A DNA stretch of 64,000 nucleotides from NCBI RefSeq assembly GCF_901000735.1, contig NC_081548.1:5332001-5396000 (forward strand), given 5' to 3'. This DNA comes from Corylus avellana. Lineage: Eukaryota > Streptophyta > Magnoliopsida > Fagales > Betulaceae. This document shows, piece after piece, positions 53,112-62,870 of this stretch. Position numbers and translations under genes: made by a program. Below the pieces are notes generated by a model, which saw only the letters and a list, made by a program, of their open reading frames with translations, was not told the origin of the DNA and did not search any database. Numbering within the stretch: position 1 is the first letter of the stretch; each line of letters opens with the position of its first letter.

Positions 53112-54380
53112 ATGGAAATAACAGAATTGAGTGAAAGCAATCTAACATCTTTGATTCATGAAAAGCTTTGCCAAAAGTCTCCAATACCATCTAAATGTTC
53201 CATACATAGAGTTCCGGATAGACTACGCAGTAAAATAGAGTGTTATGAGCCAAAAGTAGTTTCAATTGGCCCATTTCACCACGGAAAGCAGAAGCTTCAA
53301 GCAATGGAAAAAATTAAGTTATGGTATTTGCATTGCCTCCTCAATCGAGCACCAACTAAAGAAACTACTTTGGAGTGCGTTATAGAAGCTATTGGAAGCA
53401 TTGAGCAAGAATGTCGTGGAAGTTATGCAGGAGAAATTAATTTTACTGAAAAGCAATTCATAGAAATGATGGTGGTTGATGGTTGTTTTATCATTGAATT
53501 CTTCCGTAAAGCTTCAGTTCCAGAGGAAGTGCGACGAGACAAGGATGATCCAGTGTTCAATACGTCATGGATGGCTTGGGAAATAACACACGACTTGTTT
53601 CTGCTCGAGAATCAACTTCCTTGGCCAGTGCTTGACTGTTTATTCAAGCTGACCAAATCAAATGCTGAAGGAAGGTCGCTACTCAATCTTCTCAATTCGT
53701 TTCCCCTAGGTGCCCTACGCACTCGTGATGACCGCCAAATCCAATACAAGCTTTTACTCGACTGCCGCTTTAACTCTTATGCTGAAACATATCAAGTAAC
53801 ACAGGCTAATCACTTGTCATTCTCAAAAGTGGATTCCATTCCGTCTGTGACAGAGCTTGTGCAAGCTGGGGTCAGATTCGAAACTCGACAAGAGATGCAC
53901 TCGCTCAATATCACTTTCAAAGATGGAGTGATGACACTCCCACTGATACAAGTTTCTGAGATCACACTATCAATCTTCAGAAATCTCATTGCATTTGAAC
54001 ATTGTGATCCAAGCAAAGTCTATAAATTGAGCTCTTACGGTAAGGTCTTGAAGGACCTTGCTCAGACTAGCAAAGATGTAGATTTTCTCGTACAGCGAAA
54101 AATTCTAAAAATCTCTTTGAGCTCTCACGACTTAGTAAGTTTGGGCAACTGGGTTTATAATGATGCTTATGACTATGTTTTCCTTTACACCGACCTCTAC
54201 CATGAAGTTTATGCATATTATAGGTGCAGTCGGAACAGATGGCGAGCAATTTTGAAGCGCGATTATTTTAACAATCCATGGACGAGCTTGTCTGTTATAG
54301 CTGCCATCCTGATTTTACTTTTTAGCTTGTTACAAACGCTTTGTTCTATCTTAACTTACTACCGATGCACCCCCAGTTAA
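53112..54380 (+). CDS. DUF247 (UPF0481) protein, copy 2, intact
   Basis: A single exon of 422 residues starting MEITELSESNL. The domain landmarks are IHRVPDRLR, YEPKVVSIGPFHHGKQKLQA, MMVVDGCFIIEFF, DLFLLENQLPWPVL, VTELVQAGVRFE and GNWVYNDAYD, with a C-terminal hydrophobic helix (SLSVIAAILILLFSLLQTLC) that predicts membrane anchoring. Compared with copy 1 there are no indels and about 28 substitutions, several clustered around residues 200-225 (LGALRTRDD against LYVLRTRDD) and 295-345. Both copies being open suggests continued function, but recent duplication alone could explain it. It is head-to-head with F-box copy 4. The role of DUF247 in dicots is mostly unknown. Confidence 0.92.
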   Translation: MEITELSESNLTSLIHEKLCQKSPIPSKCSIHRVPDRLRSKIECYEPKVVSIGPFHHGKQKLQAMEKIKLWYLHCLLNRAPTKETTLECVIEAIGSIEQECRGSYAGEINFTEKQFIEMMVVDGCFIIEFFRKASVPEEVRRDKDDPVFNTSWMAWEITHDLFLLENQLPWPVLDCLFKLTKSNAEGRSLLNLLNSFPLGALRTRDDRQIQYKLLLDCRFNSYAETYQVTQANHLSFSKVDSIPSVTELVQAGVRFETRQEMHSLNITFKDGVMTLPLIQVSEITLSIFRNLIAFEHCDPSKVYKLSSYGKVLKDLAQTSKDVDFLVQRKILKISLSSHDLVSLGNWVYNDAYDYVFLYTDLYHEVYAYYRCSRNRWRAILKRDYFNNPWTSLSVIAAILILLFSLLQTLCSILTYYRCTPS

Positions 54381-54638
54381 GCAATGGCGCTTGTCTCAGT
54401 GTACGTACGTGCAATTCTCTCAAAAAATAAATCAGACTTGTATGTGTGTTTTGGTGAGTTATCTTGTGTGTATTACTGTATATTATATCAATGTATCTGT
54501 GCTTCAATAAAGGGTTCTCTTTATTTTCAAGTCTTTCCCTAGAGAATAGCGAATATTGAATATATACTTTGCATTCTTTTTTTTTTTCTTCTTTTTCCGA
54601 CCATATACCTAGCATTCAAACTGCAGGCATAAAAAATT

Positions 54639-55868
54639 ATAAGAATTTTATTAGAATATTTTATTATAGCATTAATCACCTAAAAAAAATTTTGGTTCAT
54701 TGAAGTCCATCTTATAATCCTGGCCTCCTTATTCTTAATCCGTTGTGGGCAAGATTCAATCTCAAATCTCCTGTTTGATTGAAAAAGATATTATAATTGT
54801 TGTTGAAATAATGATAAGGTTATAATGGCGTGTTGAAGTTTCTGGAAAAAACTAAATTATGAAAATAATATTTCCCAATATTCTAACTTCATTAAATTTG
54901 TGAATTTTTGTTCTTCTTTTAGCATGTAAAGGGAACTCTCTTTATATACATCACGTGTATAAGGGTTGCCGCTATGCGCTTATCACTGAAATTAATTATT
55001 TATAAAAATAAAAAATAAAGAAGAAGATGATCAATGCACACGATACAAACCGGGAGTGCAACGTGCACAAGATGCAAGCCGAAGCCACGCATCCTCAATT
55101 ACAAACATGGCACCCTAGCTTGCATCCAATGCACACAAGACATAGGACACAAGCCTTACTCAACCTCTAAAATATTCATAATCTTAATTTAGGTAATGAC
55201 ATAAAGTCATCTCTTCTTAAACAGTAGTGCATACAATAGTTCAATGACAAAGCAAGAACTTCAAGCTTACCGAAAATAGAAGCAAACCAGTGACAAAATA
55301 GGAGGTACTTCTTTCTTATGTTGTCTATAATTCACAAGTATGGTAGTCAAGGGTTGTCTAAACCCGAAGGGTTCGATGTTTTTCATCCATTTAAACTTTT
55401 TCCAGTAAGGAATGTTGCCACAAGGGAGAAAGATCCTCAATATTCATAGACGTTTGTGACTCGAAATTAAGGGCTTGCATATCTATTGTAATTACTTTGT
55501 GTAGATGGCATTCAAAATATGTAAAACATTTCTACCGAAGTCTGTAAAGACAAATTTTTCCTAGGAATTGGGTGAGACGAATTTTCTACAACCTACTCTA
55601 TTGTATATGCTAACATGCATACATTTTGGACATATATATCTCACATGCATTTTGGATACATGTAAGTTTAATAAAATAGGTTCGACCCGAAACAGAGACA
55701 GAACAATCGACTCCCAAAACAAACACTTGGTCGCCCAACCTTTTCACCGAAACCCGTTCGAACGGCCATATGTCACATTCGAACGTGTAGCTTTATCTTT
55801 TTTAAAACCAACTTTATTTCGTGTTTATTAGGTTTAGGATTTTGGGAGTCTATATTTCCTATTTTATT
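54639..55868 (+). repeat. Direct duplication near the cluster's right end, copy 1
   Basis: The block from ttataagaattttattagaa through the F-box fragment into an LTR is repeated at 58,299-59,553 with the same junctions. It is the 3' flank of DUF247 copy 2. It includes the reversed LINE fragments and contains no gene. Confidence 0.85.
55682..55757 (-). pseudogene. F-box gene fragment fused to an LTR
   Basis: The plus strand gaacaatcgactcccaaaac ... tcgcccaacc is the complement of the segment encoding WVLVKSLGDQVFVLGADCSF of the F-box genes (34,825-34,895). It joins the DUF247 3' flank on the left and passes at aaacccgttcgaacgg into a Gypsy LTR on the right. About 75 bp remain. Confidence 0.75.
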
Positions 55869-56149
55869 AGATTTAGGGTTTGGGGGGTCAATAAATACAT
55901 GCTTATAGCCTCCAAAAAGGTAGTTGTTGTTTATAAATCAGTTTTGATGAATGAGAATACTCAGAGTCGAGTTTCTTTCTTGTTTTCCATCAAACCTTAG
56001 ATAGACTCTATCATTTTGAGAATAATTCTTAAATCTTTGATAGACTCAAGATCTAGAATTATCTATTTGTTCCTTAATGTTGTTATTCGCTGCAACCCAC
56101 TAAGTCACGCTACATCAGTTGATATTAGAGCTTAAGTTACTTTCCATGA

Positions 56150-56875
56150 ATGGAGAGGAGCGACCGTCTAGCAAACATGAACGTAGTGCACATGCACACG
56201 GAAGCAGGACATAAGGAGCAACCGACAATTCGTTTGCAGCACATGGGTGGTGGGCCTAACGATCGTTATCACCAACCAAGACCGCAGTACGCAAAGGCGA
56301 AAGGCAAATCTATCGTTGAACGTTGGCAACACATGGAGGAGCAAGTCGAGGCTAAGAGGACTCAATTCAAAACCCTCGCTACCCGATTATCCAATATGGG
56401 TGGTCACAATGGGAACCTTTATGCGAAGCGCCGAACGCACGGACATCCACACCATGCACAAGCTCATGCCAATCAATGGGTGAACAGGTTCAAACTCAAA
56501 ATTCCGAAATTCCAAGAGGATCTAGAACCCGAAGAATTTCTAGATTGGGTGGTGACTGTTGAAGAGGTTCTTGAATTCAAAGGGGTGCCCGATAAACGAC
56601 GAGTCTCTTTGGTGGTACACACATTCCGGGGAAGAGTTGATGCGTGGTGGCAACAACTAAAGCGAACTAGGGTGCGGCAAGGCAAATTGAAAATCAATAG
56701 TTGGGAGGAACTATTGAAATATAGGCGAGCCGCTTTTTTGCCCCATAGTTATACCATGGGCCGAAAATCACAGAATTGGAGACAAGGGTCTTTAGCTGTG
56801 ACAAAGAAAATAGAAAAGTCCTACAAAAAAGAGGTGTCTAGGGAGACACGGATTGAGGCAGAGATGCCGCGATAG
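56150..56875 (+). pseudogene. Gypsy gag of element C
   Basis: 241 codons starting MERSDRLANMNVVHMH. A coiled region (VERWQHMEEQVEAKRTQFKT) leads to the retrotransposon gag domain: FKLKIPKFQEDLEPEEFLDW, VEEVLEFKGVPDKRRVSLVV, FRGRVDAWWQQLKRTRVRQG. The frame ends in TAG after EAEMPR, before any zinc knuckle, so it is shorter than a complete gag. It is open over this length. Gag packages element RNA in cytoplasmic particles. Confidence 0.82.
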
Positions 56876-57096
56876 GCCAACTTGACTGTTATTCGCGAAC
56901 CTCAAATTCATCAACCAAACCCATATTTGGTGAATGAGGAAAGGGAATCTGTGAATGAAGAGTTTCAAGCATCTGAGTTCCATAATGAAGGGTTCAAGCA
57001 TGAAGATGTTGAAGATCCTTCACAAGGATTCGTGGATTAGGATTCCCACCAACCTATGATGACGATGTCAGTGAGGAAGATCCGAATGAAAGATCT

Positions 57097-57702
57097 TTGC
57101 TATTCGGCCTAGAGGAAGAGTACGAAGAAGATGAGTTTTCTACCATGTTTGGCAGCCTCTACCCCGAAGAAGATGACCCGTTGGAAGAGGAAGGACCCGA
57201 GGATGGTATTATAGATTCTGATGCGGTTTCCAAACCTCATGAGGTTGATGAAGACCCTCTAGGTGACATGCCTAATTTTAATGATGAAGAGGTTGATTAT
57301 GTTGATTTCCTAGGCATTGAAGATATTTTAAACTCTCCTAACAATGATTGTGGTGAGTTTTATGCAAGTGAGAAGAATTATATGTTCATGAGGGAGACAA
57401 CAGCTGACCCCTTCTTGAGTATCTTCAAGGCATGTAGAAGGAACAAAGCACGAGAAAAGCATGACAAGTCTACACGGCAAAGTGGTGTGTGGGGCTTTCA
57501 CGACAAACATCAAGGTATGTCGATGATGAAGAGCATCACGTTTATCATGGAGTGTTGTCTTGTTTTAATCTTGAGGAAGGGCAAATGGAACGAGTTGACA
57601 GGACATCCAAAGGACTGTAGAAAGAACTGGCCGAATTCGAGGTCGAATTCTCTACAACCAGGGGAGAATGATGCAAATCGGATAGTCATCTATAGCCACT
57701 GA
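57097..57702 (+). pseudogene. Acidic frame in element C, downstream of gag
   Basis: 201 codons, very acidic at first (LEEEYEEDEFSTMFGSLYPE, DDPLEEEGPEDG), then VDYVDFLGIEDILNSP and a diverging end that reads into the 3' LTR. Such acidic linkers occur between gag and the 3' end in gag-only Gypsy derivatives. The function is unknown. It is probably a fusion of frames after pol deletion. Confidence 0.5.
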
Positions 57703-58198
57703 AGTCGGACAGAAGCCACCGTTCGAACGGCCATATGTTAATTTATGTTATTTACGTTTTATGTAGACACTATTCGAACAGCCATATGTCACGTTCGAAC
57801 GCGTAGCTTTATCTGTTTTAAAACCGACTTTATTTCGTGTTTATTAGGTTTAGGGTTTTAGGAGTTTATATTTTGTGTTTTATTAGATTTAGGATTTTGG
57901 GAGGTCTATAAATACATGCGTATAGCCTCCAGAAAGGTAGTTGTTGTTTATGAATGAGTTTTGATGAATGAGAATACTCAGAGTTGAATTTTTTCCTTAT
58001 TTTCCTTCAAACCTTAGATAGACTCTATCGTTTTAAGAATAATTCTTAAATCTTTGATAGACTCAAGATCTAGAATTATCTATATGTTCCTTAATGTTGT
58101 TATTCGTTGTAGCCTACGAAGTCATGCTGCATCAAAAAGTCAGACTATTCATCACAAGCAACAATCAACCAATAGTACACAAAACAAGGGAAAACAAT

Positions 58199-58298
58199 NN
58201 NNNNNNNNNNNNNNNNNNNNNNNNNNNNNNNNNNNNNNNNNNNNNNNNNNNNNNNNNNNNNNNNNNNNNNNNNNNNNNNNNNNNNNNNNNNNNNNNNN
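58199..58298. other. Assembly gap (100 N)
   Basis: This gap lies between element C and the second copy of the DUF247 3' flank. Another DUF247 gene may be hidden here. Confidence 0.99.
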
Positions 58299-59553
58299 TA
58301 TAAGAATTTTATTAGAATATTTTATTATAGCATTAATCACCTAAAAAAAAATTTGGTTCATTGAAGTCCATCGTATAATCCTGGCCTCCTGCTTATTCTT
58401 GATCCGTTGTGGGCAAGATTCAATCTCAAATCTCCTGTTTGATTGAAAAAGATATTATAATTGTTGTTGAAATAATGATAAGGTTATAATGACGTGTTGA
58501 AGTTTCTTGAAAAAACTAAATTATGAAAATAATATTTCCCAATATTCTAACTTCATTAAATTTGTGAATTTTTGTTCTTCTTTCGGCATGTAAAGGGAAC
58601 TCACTTTATATACATCATGTGTATAAGGGTTGCCGCTATGCGCTTATCACTGAAATTAATTATTTATAAAAAAAAAAAAAATAAAGAAGAAAATGATCAA
58701 TAGACTCCCCATTCTTCTTACACATACATCAGCATCATATGCACACAATACAAACCGGGAGTGCAACGTGCACAAGATGCAAGCCGAAGCCACACATCCT
58801 CAATTACAAACATGGCACCCTTGCTTGCATCCAATGCTCACAAGACATAAAACACAAGCCTTACTCAGCCTCTAAAATATTCATAATCTCAATTTAGGTA
58901 ATGACATAAAGTCATCTCTTCTTAAACAGTAGTGCATACAATATTTCAATGACAAAGCAAGAACTTCAAGCTTACGAAAAATAGAAGCAAACTAGTGACA
59001 AAATAGGGGGTACTTCTTTCTTATGTTGTCTAGAATTCACAAGTATGGTAGTCAAGGGTCGTCTAAACCCGAAGGGTTCGATGTTTTTCATCCATTTAAA
59101 CTTTCTCCAGAAAGGATTGTTGCCAAAAGGGAGAAAGATCCTTAATATTCATAGACTTTTGTGACTCGAAATTAAGGGCTTGCATATCTGCTGTAATTAC
59201 TTTGTCTAGATGGCATTCAAAATATGTTAAACATTTCTACCAAAGTCTGTAAAGACAAATTTTTCCTAGGAATTGGGCGAGACGAATTTTCTACAACCTA
59301 CTCTATTATATATGCTAACATGCATGCATTTTGGATACATGTAAGTTTAATAAAATAGGTTCGAGCCGAAACAGAGAAAGAACAATCGACTCCCAAAACA
59401 AACACTTGGTCGCCCAACCTTTTCACCGAAACCCGTTCGAACGGCCATATGTCACATTCGAACGCATAGCTTTATATGTTTTAAAACTGACTTTATTTCG
59501 TGTTTATTAGGTTTAGGATTTTGGGAGTCTATATTTCGTGTTTTATTAGATTT
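58299..59553 (+). repeat. Direct duplication near the cluster's right end, copy 2
   Basis: It matches 54,639-55,868, including the F-box fragment (59,360-59,436, minus) and the junction into the LTR (cccgttcgaacggccatatg). It breaks off in a gap. Small indels and substitutions are present, so it is not an exact assembly copy. Confidence 0.85.
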
Positions 59554-59653
59554 NNNNNNNNNNNNNNNNNNNNNNNNNNNNNNNNNNNNNNNNNNNNNNN
59601 NNNNNNNNNNNNNNNNNNNNNNNNNNNNNNNNNNNNNNNNNNNNNNNNNNNNN
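59554..59653. other. Assembly gap (100 N)
   Basis: This gap lies inside the second LTR copy. A second copy of Gypsy element C may be missing here. Confidence 0.99.
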
Positions 59654-59938
59654 TTGGTCCTCTAGCAAATCCTGTGGGCATCAAAAGAAGAAAAGTTATA
59701 ATATTAAACATAATAATATTAAGGCACAAGCATGTACACATATCAAAATGTGTTTAATATAATTGTATTGTAATTAAAATACTATGACAATTCAAAAAAT
59801 AATAACCTTCGTTACTAACAAACCTCTAGGCAAAAGATGAAGCAGCACTTGAACTTGAAGGTTGAATCACATCTATGAATAAATAATTAGAATAAATTAA
59901 TAAATAATGAAAACTAAATGAAGTTGCAAATAACTAAT

Positions 59939-60274
59939 TTATAAACATTTACTTAGCTCATCAAATTCTGCCAAAAACACCTCCAACTCGGCATTGCTTA
60001 GGCTGTTCTTTATCCAGTCGTGTGTGCAAATCAAGGCTTCAGCGGTAAGTGGAGACAATGAACTCCTAAAGCAATCCAATACACGTCCACCGGTGCTAAA
60101 TGCGGATTCAGAAGCAACAGTGGAAATAGGAATGGCAAATACATCACGAGCTATCTCTGCGAGGATAGGGTATTTGGACGCATTAACCTTCCACCAACCT
60201 AAAATATCAAAATCTTTTATTGTTTTTTCACACTCATCCAATGAATACCGATCAAACTCCGATTTACATGCCAA
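59939..60274 (-). pseudogene. hAT transposase C-terminal domain fragment
   Basis: 111 codons with FDILGWWKVNASKYPILAEI, ARDVFAIPISTVASESAFST and GGRVLDCFRSSLSPLTAEAL, followed by CTHDWIKNSL. This is a well-preserved dimerisation domain, of a different subfamily from the transposase at 6278-8365. Upstream coding sequence is absent. Confidence 0.85.
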
Positions 60275-60529
60275 ATCATCCTCTTCCTCAAGGTCTCATT
60301 AAATTATATCATATGATTAATTATTTAAATTCTTATCATATTTACTTATAATTTTTTTTCTTTGAATTGAACTTAATATCTAATGGTAAATGGTAATGTT
60401 TAAACTCCTAAATCCTAAATTCCTAAAGTATCTAATAATGCTTTAATTAAATTGTAGACTTGTAGTTATAAGTAATATATTGTTTAATTCAATTGAATCA
60501 ATTGTGATTATCATTGTACATGATCAAGT

Positions 60530-60740
60530 GATTATATGATATATAATCACTTGATCAAGTGATTATATGATATAATGATCAAGTGACCTTAATACTCAAA
60601 TGATTGTGATTTAATGATCAAGTGATTATATGATATAATCATATAAATTATAGTGATAATATATTAATACTCAAATTGTGATTTAATTATTTTTTTAAAA
60701 AAATTGTGATTTAATGATCAAGTGATTATGTTATATGTAT
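60530..60740. repeat. AT-rich palindromic repeats with TGATCAAGTGATTATATGAT
   Basis: The motif gatcaagtgattatatgata occurs at about 60,553 and 60,618, with further shorter copies and one inverted copy (atataatcacttgatcaagt at about 60,541), giving a local palindrome. No coding function. It sits inside the hAT remnant. Confidence 0.7.
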
Positions 60741-60780
60741 AAATATTTTTATAATTATAATTATAAAAATATATTATATA

Positions 60781-60945
60781 AAAAGGCGGTTAGCGGTTAC
60801 GGTTAGTAGACCCAATAACCGCTAACCGCTAACCGCTAGGCGGTTAGGCGGTTAGCGGTTAATGCGGTTAGACGGTTAGGCGGTTAGGCGGTTGGCGGTT
60901 ATAGCGGTTAACGGTTAGCGGGCGGTTAAAAACCGCCCGCCTTTG
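60781..60945. repeat. hAT subterminal repeat array, GGCGGTTA/TAACCGC
   Basis: There are more than a dozen ggcggtta, gcggttagcggtta and taaccgct units in both orientations, next to the terminus at 60,953. Such subterminal motifs bind hAT transposase in related elements. Confidence 0.75.
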
Positions 60946-61475
60946 CACCCCTATCAGTGGGAGTGTCATCACTCCATATTTGAAAGTGATTGAGCGATTT
61001 CATCTCTTGTCGAGTTTCGAATCTGACTCCAGCTTGTGTTGGGGTTTTGTGACTTTCACCATAAAGTTGGTGGGACCCATCATCATTAAAGGAGGATCCT
61101 TTTGGCTCAAGTTTTGTATTCCTAGTTGCTCTTGGAATTTGTTTTCCCTTTAGAGCATGACTTGGACTTGAAGTCCTTCTACAATTTGGAATTGGAGGAG
61201 CCTTGCTTAGCCAACTTTTATGTCCTATATAAAGGGGTGTCCACAGCACATAAACACACAGAGAAAAACAAAGTAATATTTGCTTTGTGTTTTGGTGAGC
61301 CAATAATAGAGAGAAAAGTGAGAGCAAGAAAGAAAGTGTTTTCTTTTCCCCTTTTGTTATTATTCTCCTTTGGGCAAAGTGAGAATTGGGTGTATTTGGG
61401 GCTTTGGGTTTGAGTGGTTTTCTCACCCTGTTACTCTCTTGTACTCATCTTTTGATAGTGAATTTTCTCTGGGTC

Positions 61476-61495
61476 NNNNNNNNNNNNNNNNNNNN
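61476..61495. other. Assembly gap (20 N)
   Basis: A gap of a different size class from the others. It probably joins collapsed LTR and internal sequence. Confidence 0.99.
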
Positions 61496-61748
61496 GGGAA
61501 AGAAGAATGAGAAGGGAGTTCTACACAGTGATAGTCAGAGTGCCATTTTTCTTGCGAAGAACCCAGCATATCATTCAAGAACAAAGCATATACAGTTGAG
61601 GTATCACTTCATTCGATCTCTTCTTGAAAGTGAACAATTGCTACTTGAGAAGATTCGTGGAACTGAGAATCCGGCAGACATGCTGACAAAAGGAGTGACT
61701 ATTGAGAAACTGAAGCTATGCGCAGCTTCAGTTGGTCTTCGAGCTTGA
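61496..61748 (+). pseudogene. Copia RNase H C-terminal end
   Basis: VLHSDSQSAIFLAKNPAYHS, then RTKHIQLRYHFIRSLLESEQ and NPADMLTKGVTIEKLKLC, ending at a stop before the polypurine tract. This is the last part of the Ty1/Copia polyprotein, whose RNase H degrades the RNA template. It is truncated upstream by the gap but open here. Confidence 0.9.
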
Positions 61749-62870
61749 AGATAGGCAGAGGAGACATCCGGAGGAGATTCACTTTGTTGCAACTTGATGG
61801 GATTCAAGTCAAGTGGGAGATTGTTGGGGGTTTTGTGACTTTCACCATAAAGTTGGTGGGACCCATCATCATTAAAGGAGGATCCTTTTAGCTCAAGTTT
61901 TGTATTCCTAGTTGCTCTTGGAATTGGTTTTCCCTTTAGAGCATGACTTGGACTTGAAGTCCTTCTACAATTTGGAATTGGAGGAGCCTTGCTTAGCCAA
62001 CTTTTATGTCCTATATAAAGGGGTGTCCACAGCACATAAACACACAGAGAAAAACAAAGTAATATTTGCTTTGTGTTTTGGTGAGCCAATAATAGAGAGA
62101 AAAGTGAGAGCAAGAAAGAAAGTGTTTTCTTTTCCCCTTTTGTTATTATTCTCCTTTGGGCAAAGTGAGAATTGGGTGTATTTGGGGCTTTGGGTTTGAG
62201 TGGTTTTCTCACCCTGTTACTCTCTTGTACTCATCTTTTGATAGTGAATTTTCTCTGGGTCGTCTCCGCCAGTGGATGTAGGCTTGTTAAGCCGAACCAC
62301 TTAAATCTTTGTGTTGTGTGATTTGATTGCCTAATCTTTGTTATTCCGCATTCTTCTTATTTTTCGCATCTCACGGGTCTTGGGAAATAGGATTAATTTC
62401 CTAACAGCTTGCACAACCTCTGCCACAAACGGAATGGGATCCACTAAGAATGACAAGTGATCAGCTTATGTTACTTGGTATGTTTCAGCAAAAGAGTTAA
62501 AGAGGCAATTGAGTAAATGCTTGTATTGGATTTGGCGGTCATCACGAGTGCGTAGGACATATAGGGGAAACGAATTGAGAAGATTGAGTAGCGACCTTCC
62601 TTCAGCATTTGATTTGGTCAGCTTGAATAAACAGTCAAGCACTGGCCAAGGAAGTTGATTCTCAAGCAGAAACGAGTCGTGTGTTATTTCCCAAGCCATC
62701 CATGACGTATTGAACACTGGATCATCCTTGTCTCGTCGCACCTCCTCTGGAACTGAAGCTTTACGGAAAAATTCAATGATAAAACTACCATCAACCACCA
62801 TCATTTCTATGAATTGCTTTTCAGTAAAATTAATTTCTCCTGCATAACATCCACGACATTCTTGCTCAAC

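Larger units (their letters stand above)
50151..55681 (-). repeat. Inverted duplication, right arm
   Basis: This is the reverse complement of 35,544-43,211: LTR, F-box copy 4, small ORF, DUF247 copy 2 and its 3' flank, in mirrored order. The match continues through non-coding DNA, for example ctaggaattgggtgagacga at 55,561 against its complement near 35,652. Confidence 0.85.
55754..58134 (+). mobile_element. Ty3/Gypsy element C, gag only (no pol)
   Basis: The 5' LTR (55,754-56,117) has lost its start. It ends acatca, followed by gttgatattagagct, a degenerate initiator-Met tRNA primer-binding site. The 3' LTR (57,669-58,134) begins tgatgcaaatcgg after the purine tract ggggagaa and ends gcatca. 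Both share tctataaatacatgcgtata-type TATA sequence and ttgaatgagaatactcagag-like segments. Between them are a gag gene and an acidic frame, with no reverse transcriptase or integrase. It is a deletion derivative or non-autonomous element. Confidence 0.8.
59654..60953 (-). mobile_element. hAT transposon remnant (GGCGGTTAGCGGTTA group)
   Basis: It holds a minus-strand transposase C-terminus (59,939-60,274). The right edge reads, inverted, taggggtgcaaaggcgggcg, a hAT end with the subterminal GGCGGTTAGCGGTTA array at 60,781-60,945. The element truncates DUF247 copy 3 exactly at 60,954. The left part is lost in a gap. The orientation of the coding fragment relative to this end is odd (the C-terminus lies far from it), so most of the transposase is deleted. 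Confidence 0.7.
61037..62406 (+). mobile_element. Ty1/Copia element with gap, 5-bp target duplication
   Basis: The 5' LTR starts tgttggggttttgtgac at 61,037 and runs into a 20-N gap at 61,476. The 3' LTR (61,822-62,406, 585 bp) begins tgttgggggttttgtg after the purine tract aagtgggaga and ends ttaatttcctaaca. The host sequence gcttg is duplicated at 61,032-61,036 and 62,407-62,411. Only the end of the RNase H gene is present inside, so several kilobases of the element are missing from the assembly or deleted. Confidence 0.9.
60954..62870 (-). pseudogene. DUF247 copy 3, broken by deletion, nonsense codon and Copia insertion
   Basis: The part 62,870-62,412 encodes QECRGCYAGEINFTEKQFIE through DSFLLENQLPWPVLDCLFKL to FAETYQVT, where TAA replaces the Gln codon (62,466-62,468). 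A frame change follows before LVQA. The gene continues after the Copia element at 61,036 with AGVRFETRQEMKS and ends at 60,954, where a hAT element cuts it. The first about 87 codons are missing: the gene joins directly to sequence matching DNA about 1.2 kb upstream of copy 1 (ggggaaagtaaagaatttag). It is dead. Confidence 0.9.
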
